Source of the DNA: Deltaproteobacteria bacterium | GTDB lineage: Bacteria > Desulfobacterota > DSM-4660 > Desulfatiglandales > HGW-15 | Length of the DNA stretch: 20,986 bases | Reading direction: 5' to 3' | NCBI GenBank assembly: GCA_016932235.1 | Contig: JAFGDF010000158.1 | Location: 1 to 20,986, forward strand | Shown here: positions 16,764 through 20,986 of the stretch, piece by piece | Numbering within the stretch: the stretch's first letter is position 1 | Layout: the number at the start of each line of letters is the position of its first letter | The notes under the pieces: generated by a model | The model's database searches: none | Told to the model about the DNA's origin: nothing | Seen by the model: only the letters and a program-made list of their open reading frames with translations | Made by a program: the position numbers and the translations under genes

Positions 16764-16857
16764 ATCGGGTGGAGGGCCACGCTCCGTCGTGGCCGAGTAT
16801 CGCGGACGCGACCTGCCTGCGTGCGGGCACGCACAGTCAGGCAAAACGCGTCCCTCC
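16764..16857 (+). repeat. REP-like element C downstream of RAYT
   Basis: It has the same start as element B (ATCGGGTGGAGGGCCACGCT and the following module to CGCGGACGCG). It then carries the nested palindrome seen in element A (CCTGCCTGCGTGCGGG ... CAGTCAGGC) and ends AAAACGCGTCCCTCC. It is thus a B-type element containing A's internal insert, in the same orientation. Confidence 0.85.
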
Positions 16858-16868
16858 GGAATATATCC

Positions 16869-18560
16869 TCAGGATGACAACATCTCTCTTGCGTGTCTCA
16901 CGGCCTGTTCCGAGACAACCTTGCCTCCCAGAAGACGCGCAATCTCCTTTACCCTTTCTTCAGGATCAAGCCTGATGATATCCGTCAGGGTCCGGTTTTC
17001 TTTAACCGTTTTTTTCACTGCAAAATGTGTTTCTCCCTTGCTGGCTATCTGCGGGAGATGCGTGATACACAGGATCTGGTGATATTCGGCAAGCAGTTTA
17101 AGCTTTTCACCTACCACTTCAGCCGTCGCGCCGCTTATCCCGGAATCGACTTCATCGAAAATGACAGTCTCAACCGACATCTTTCGGGCAAGAATACTCT
17201 TCAGCGCGAGCATGATCCTTGATAGTTCACCCCCGGACGCGATCCGCGCGAGAGGTTTCAGCTCTTCGCCCACATTTGGTGATAAAACAAACTCCACCTC
17301 ATCTATACCTTCAGGACTGACATGATCGATGAACCCATCAGAAGGCTCTCCTGCGATGGTGTCCGGGCCTTTGAACCTTACGGCAAACCTTGTTCCCGCC
17401 ATATCCAGTTTTTTTAGTTCGGCTTCAACAGCCTGCTCAAACTTGCCCGCAACGGCCTTCCTTTTTTTTGAAAGCGCCGAGGCCATATCCGCAAGATCCG
17501 CTTCGATCTTATTGATCTCAGCTTTCACTGCGTCAAGCTCCGCGCTCATCCTGCCCAGGTTCTCCACGGTTTCGACAAGGCCTTCCCTGAAACTAATAAC
17601 ATCTCCCAGGCTCGCTCCGTATTTTCTTTTCAGTTTGTTAATGAGATAAAGTCTCTCCTCCACCTCCTCCAGTCTGCCGGGATCATTTATTGTGGAAGCC
17701 ATGAGATCCCTGAGTTCCAGTCCCGCGTCTTCCAGTTCCGCGCCCGCTCTTTCAAGAGATCTGCGAACCGTTTCCAGGCGGCTGTCCATGGCAGAACCCT
17801 TTTCCATCTCTTTTATTGAAAGGGCAATGCGGGATAATACAGAGTCCTCGCTCTCATATATATTCTGATATGATCCATTTATCATCTCTTTAAGCTGCTC
17901 GGCATACCTGAGCCGTTTCCTTTCCTCTTCAAGGAGGCTGTCCTCCCCGTCAATGATGTTTGCCGATTCTATCTCCTGAATCTGGAAGCGAACAAGCTCC
18001 TGCTTTTCCATACCATTACGGATATCTCTTTCCATCCTTCGCCTTTTCTCCTTTAAGGCATCATATTCATGAAAACGCTCCATCAACATTAACCTCTCAT
18101 CAATGAGACCCCCAAAGTCATCCAGGAGAAAAAGATGGTTCTCCGGCCTGAGCATGATCTGATGCTCATGCTGACCTGATATGCTTATTATGACTGTTCC
18201 TATTTTTGATAAAACCTGTAATGTAGCAATCGAATCGTTGATTATTATCCTGTTACGGCCCTCCTTTGATATGATCCTCCTTATCAACAGCTCTCCGTTA
18301 AAAGGCAGGCCGGTTTCACGCATGAACTTTTCCAGGGTATGGCTGGCCGGGAGACTGAAATATGCCTCGACCCTGGCCTCATCCGCCCCTGTGCGAATAA
18401 GGTCTGCTGTTGCCCTTCCGCCCAGTATAAGGTTAACGGCGTTAATGATGATCGATTTTCCAGCGCCGGTCTCACCTGAAATAATATTGAGCCCCGGCTG
18501 AAAATCAATCTCGAGATGTTTTATAATTGCGAAATTGGAAATGGTCAGTTGAAGAAGCAT
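16869..18560 (-). CDS. recN: DNA repair protein RecN
   Basis: RecN is an SMC-like ATPase that acts early at DNA double-strand breaks. The 563 residues match the family (E. coli 553). The N-terminal MLLQLTISNFAIIKHLEIDF and Walker A GETGAGKS (29-36) are followed by a long charged coiled-coil region at about 150-370. The C-terminal ABC part has ARIASGGELSRIMLALKSIL, the Walker B TVIFDEVDSGISGATAEVV, and CITHLPQIASKGETHFAV. The last codons (EMLSS, stop) are made by TTGTCATCCTGA, which resembles the start of the repeat at 14103. The ribosome-binding site is weak, and no SOS-type box is obvious in the 60 bases upstream that I inspected. Confidence 0.97.
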   Translation of the reverse strand: MLLQLTISNFAIIKHLEIDFQPGLNIISGETGAGKSIIINAVNLILGGRATADLIRTGADEARVEAYFSLPASHTLEKFMRETGLPFNGELLIRRIISKEGRNRIIINDSIATLQVLSKIGTVIISISGQHEHQIMLRPENHLFLLDDFGGLIDERLMLMERFHEYDALKEKRRRMERDIRNGMEKQELVRFQIQEIESANIIDGEDSLLEEERKRLRYAEQLKEMINGSYQNIYESEDSVLSRIALSIKEMEKGSAMDSRLETVRRSLERAGAELEDAGLELRDLMASTINDPGRLEEVEERLYLINKLKRKYGASLGDVISFREGLVETVENLGRMSAELDAVKAEINKIEADLADMASALSKKRKAVAGKFEQAVEAELKKLDMAGTRFAVRFKGPDTIAGEPSDGFIDHVSPEGIDEVEFVLSPNVGEELKPLARIASGGELSRIMLALKSILARKMSVETVIFDEVDSGISGATAEVVGEKLKLLAEYHQILCITHLPQIASKGETHFAVKKTVKENRTLTDIIRLDPEERVKEIARLLGGKVVSEQAVRHAREMLSS

Positions 18561-18643
18561 GGAAATTCAAGTGTTGATTCCGGATAAGGTTAATTACTCT
18601 TGTATCTTTCAATGGGTGGATAATAAAATAACGGTTTAAGGTT

Positions 18644-18672
18644 TACGGTATACGGTATAACGGGTTACGGTA
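18644..18672. repeat. TACGGTA direct repeats
   Basis: TACGGTA occurs back to back at 18644-18650 and 18651-18657, and again at 18666-18672, inside a run also containing GGTTTAAGGTTTACGG. This kind of low-complexity repeat is non-coding here. Confidence 0.7.
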
Positions 18673-18770
18673 TAAGTTTTATGCCTTAAGACTGTATATG
18701 CTTGATCCCGGATCGTAGTCCGGGACAAGTCGCTGAAGCCAAATGGTGAATCACGTAAAATCCCCCTCGA

Positions 18771-18920
18771 TCCCCCTTTGAAAAAGGGGGAAGTGATGTG
18801 TCCCCCTTTGAAAATGGGAGAAATGATAGATTTATCCCTACTTTTCATAAGGGAGAACGGATAAGCTATCCCCCCTTAAAAAGGGATATGTAATAATTTA
18901 TCCCCCTTTCTTAAAGGGGG
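18771..18920. repeat. Tandem array of five degenerate CCCCCTTT hairpins
   Basis: Units of the form TCCCCCTTTGAAAAAGGGGG start at 18771, 18801, 18835, 18869 and 18901, so spacing is 30, 34, 34 and 32 bases. The first is a perfect hairpin and the others carry changes, often on both arms. An AT-rich, ATGAT-like spacer follows each unit. The same unit occurs singly at about 14806. Confidence 0.8.
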
Positions 18921-19080
18921 GTAGGAGGCTGTCCGATACATCCCTCCCACTCGATGTGTAGGGTGTGGGGTGAAAAAAGTTTTATGCACAGTTCGAAGAA
19001 TGACGGACTTTTATCCTTTATTATAAATATGAACGCCAAAGGATACTATTATCCACGCAAAGCGGCGAAGCCGCTTGTAT

Positions 19081-19128
19081 ATAAAATCCGCCCCTCCCTT
19101 TTTTAAAAGGGGGAGGGACGGATTTTAT
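19081..19128 (-). terminator. Long inverted repeat at the end of the ATPase gene
   Basis: The arms ATAAAATCCG (19081-19090) and CGGATTTTAT (19119-19128) are perfect complements. Inside them CCCTCCCTTTT and AAAAGGGGGAGGG also pair, giving a stem of about 20 bp. The repeat includes the last sense codon and the stop of the ATPase gene. It probably acts as a transcript end or stability hairpin for the minus-strand gene; a clear U-run is lacking, so terminator function is uncertain. Confidence 0.55.
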
Positions 19129-20942
19129 AATTGCTCCCACGTAACCCTCAGTACTTCCTGATAGGTCGTAGTGCCCTCGAGCAGCTTTATGACGGCATTC
19201 TCCCTCAGGTTCACCATCCCCTCCTCAATAGCGGCCTCGCGTATATCTTCAGCGCCGGTTTCAGGTTTGATCAGTTTTCTAACGCGTTCGGTAATGGGAA
19301 GGACCTCGTAAATTCCGCTCCTGCCGTAATAACCTGTCCCCCGGCACTTGATGCAGCCTTTCCCCCTGTTCAGCTCTATCTTGCCGGTCCTGCCCACCTT
19401 CAAGCCCAGCCCTGCCAGTTCGGAGGTATCCACGGTAAAAGATTCCCTGCAGTTGGGGCATATCTTCTTCACAAGCCTCTGCGCCAGGATTCCGATCACA
19501 GTCGCCTGGATCAAAAAGGAGGGGATACCCAGGTCCAGTAACCTCACAATTGAAGATGGGGCATCGTTAGTGTGGAGTGTGGAAAGGACAAGATGCCCGG
19601 TCAGCGCCGCCTGGATGGCATTTTCCGCCGTTTCCAGGTCCCGCATTTCACCGATCATAATAATATCCGGATCCTGTCTGAGGATGTTCCTGAGAATAGA
19701 GGCGAATGTCACATTAACCGCGGGTTGAACCGCGATCTGGTTAAAGTCCTCATGGATCATTTCAATTGGATCTTCCACGGTCGTTATGTTGATATCCGGG
19801 GTTGAAAGGTATCTCAGTGTTGAATACAATGTGGTGGACTTGCCGCTGCCGGTTGGGCCGCATACCAGTATGATGCCATGCGGCATGTTGACATACTGCT
19901 GGTATCTTATCATATCCATGGATGTAAAACCCAGGTTTTCCAGATCCTGGAAAAGGATATCCGGGTCCATCACCCTCATGACCAGCTTTTCACCAAATGC
20001 CACAGGAATAGATGACACCCTTATCTCAGCCTCAACGCCTTCCTTTTCCATCTTGATACGCCCGTCCTGCGGCCTTCTTTTCTCGGCCATGTCCATCCTG
20101 GCGATGGTCTTTATCCGGCTTGCAATGGCCGGATGAACATTCTTGGGAAGCTCATACACGGTATGAAGCGTTCCGTCTATCCTCAGCCTTACAATGCTTT
20201 TTTCTCTCTTTGGCTCGATATGTATATCACTGGCCCTCTGGTCAAACGCGTAACTGAAGAGATGGTCCACCGCATTAACGATATGCCTGTCGTCCGAAAG
20301 CAGTTCATCCGGAGAGCGCAGCCGGACGAACTGCTCCAGGTTTCCCAGATCAATGGAAGAGAGACCAAACTGGCCTTCTGCCGCCGTGATTGACCGCTTG
20401 AACCCGAAAAATTCGCCGATAAGCTTGATAACATCCGTTTTAGTGCTGATAACCGGCCTGACCCTTTTTTTGCTCACCTGGGCGATATCGCCCATGGCCT
20501 CCATATTAAAAGGATTCGGTGTGGCGACAACCAGTGTCCCGTCTTCGATGAGGATCGGAAGGATCAGGTGTTTCATCGCGAAATGATGTGGGATGGTAGA
20601 GGTGACGAGTTCAAGGTTAAGCTCAAGGGGATCAATTTTTTTATAAGGGACCTTCCACACCTTGGAAAGACATTGAAAAATAGTCTCTTCATCCAGGGTT
20701 TTCGAGGGGTCATCGGCCCTTTCAAGATTAAGGGATACCACAACATCCACGATAGTCACGGGATTATCAATAATGCTTCTCGATGTTGAAGAGGCGCTCC
20801 GCATTGCCCGTATCTGGCGAAGCTTGCTCCTGATCTGATTCTTCTTTATTAAAATCTCCCTGTTCTGCTCATCGGTGATAAGGCCTGCTCCGAGGAGGAT
20901 GTTGCATATATTATCATCAGTGAATTTTTTTTCGTATTTCAT
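19125..20942 (-). CDS. GspE/PilB-type secretion and pilus assembly ATPase
   Basis: This is a hexameric cytoplasmic ATPase that powers type II secretion or type IV pilus extension. The 605 residues include an N-terminal MshEN/T2SSE_N-like part (about 85-180, with HFAMKHLILPILIEDGTLVV). The ATPase core has ASDIHIEP, Walker A GPTGSGKST (362-370), the Asp box TTVEDPIEM, Walker B DPDIIMIGEMRD, and the His box GHLVLSTLHTND. A four-cysteine zinc site CPNC (495-498) and CIKC (530-533) follows. GspE and PilB both have these, so the choice between them is open; no other pilus or secretion gene is visible before the window ends 44 bases past the start. ATG 20942 has no strong ribosome-binding site. Confidence 0.9.
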   Translation of the reverse strand: MKYEKKFTDDNICNILLGAGLITDEQNREILIKKNQIRSKLRQIRAMRSASSTSRSIIDNPVTIVDVVVSLNLERADDPSKTLDEETIFQCLSKVWKVPYKKIDPLELNLELVTSTIPHHFAMKHLILPILIEDGTLVVATPNPFNMEAMGDIAQVSKKRVRPVISTKTDVIKLIGEFFGFKRSITAAEGQFGLSSIDLGNLEQFVRLRSPDELLSDDRHIVNAVDHLFSYAFDQRASDIHIEPKREKSIVRLRIDGTLHTVYELPKNVHPAIASRIKTIARMDMAEKRRPQDGRIKMEKEGVEAEIRVSSIPVAFGEKLVMRVMDPDILFQDLENLGFTSMDMIRYQQYVNMPHGIILVCGPTGSGKSTTLYSTLRYLSTPDINITTVEDPIEMIHEDFNQIAVQPAVNVTFASILRNILRQDPDIIMIGEMRDLETAENAIQAALTGHLVLSTLHTNDAPSSIVRLLDLGIPSFLIQATVIGILAQRLVKKICPNCRESFTVDTSELAGLGLKVGRTGKIELNRGKGCIKCRGTGYYGRSGIYEVLPITERVRKLIKPETGAEDIREAAIEEGMVNLRENAVIKLLEGTTTYQEVLRVTWEQL

Positions 20943-20986
20943 GGAAAGCTCGCTAACAGCAGGTTGCGGAAAAATTCCGGATTATG

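Larger units (their letters stand above)
18561..19124. other. 564-base non-coding spacer made of short repeats
   Basis: No gene is supported here. The spacer contains, in order: three copies of TACGGTA (18644-18672); a hairpin CCCGGA/TCCGGG near 18705-18725; five degenerate C/G-rich hairpins (18771-18920); a half copy of the 21-bp palindrome (18924-18936); a perfect hairpin AAGCGGC-GAA-GCCGCTT (19060-19076); and a long inverted repeat at 19081-19128. A frame of about 70 codons at 18636-18848 translates the repeats and is not a gene. Confidence 0.75.

Noticed and set aside
18636..18848. Open frame of 70 codons on the minus strand
   Set aside because: It translates the hairpin and TACGGTA repeats and matches no protein pattern.
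18771..18920. Possible degenerate CRISPR array
   Set aside because: The repeated part is a hairpin of varying sequence, the spacers are only about 10-14 bases and similar to each other, and no cas gene is present.

Overview
The window looks like a chromosome segment from a Gram-negative, Deltaproteobacteria-type (Desulfobacterota) bacterium. This is an inference from three things: the order ffh - rpsP - KH protein - rimM - trmD - SPOUT methyltransferase - rplS - rnhB - yraN - rsmI, the style of the proteins, and the many short palindromic repeats between genes. No rRNA or species marker is present, so a finer placement is not possible.

Layout. (1) Positions 1-1400 hold the worn remains of an integrated element next to the tmRNA gene: a Bro-N antirepressor fragment, an intact DUF1232 + J-domain gene on the opposite strand, a KilA-N fragment and the N-terminal part of a tyrosine integrase. 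(2) Positions 1414-4373, minus strand, carry the trans-translation pair ssrA and smpB behind ptsI and ptsH. (3) Positions 4458-10884, minus strand, form one long translation, RNA-modification and protein-targeting cluster, read from a good sigma-70-type promoter upstream of ffh down to rsmI. Several of its genes overlap or nearly touch. (4) Positions 11100-16000, plus strand, hold single genes separated by repeat-rich spacers: a nucleoside phosphorylase, ligA, an acylphosphatase and a putative lipoprotein. (5) Positions 16030-16860 hold a REP-associated tyrosine transposase (RAYT) with three copies of a matching palindromic repeat around it. (6) Positions 16869-20942, minus strand, carry recN and a GspE/PilB ATPase, separated by about 560 bases of non-coding hairpin repeats.

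How the genes work together. Most are housekeeping. Ribosome assembly and tRNA/rRNA modification (S16, L19, RimM, TrmD, RsmI, SPOUT protein, KH protein) share a cluster with SRP targeting (Ffh). Ribosome rescue (tmRNA and SmpB) sits beside the general PTS phosphotransfer proteins. DNA maintenance is represented by LigA, RecN and RnhB. I see no complete new defence or biosynthetic system. The less ordinary parts are the phage relic at ssrA, the RAYT with its repeats, the regular array of degenerate hairpins between recN and the ATPase gene, and a small palindrome family found close to gene starts.
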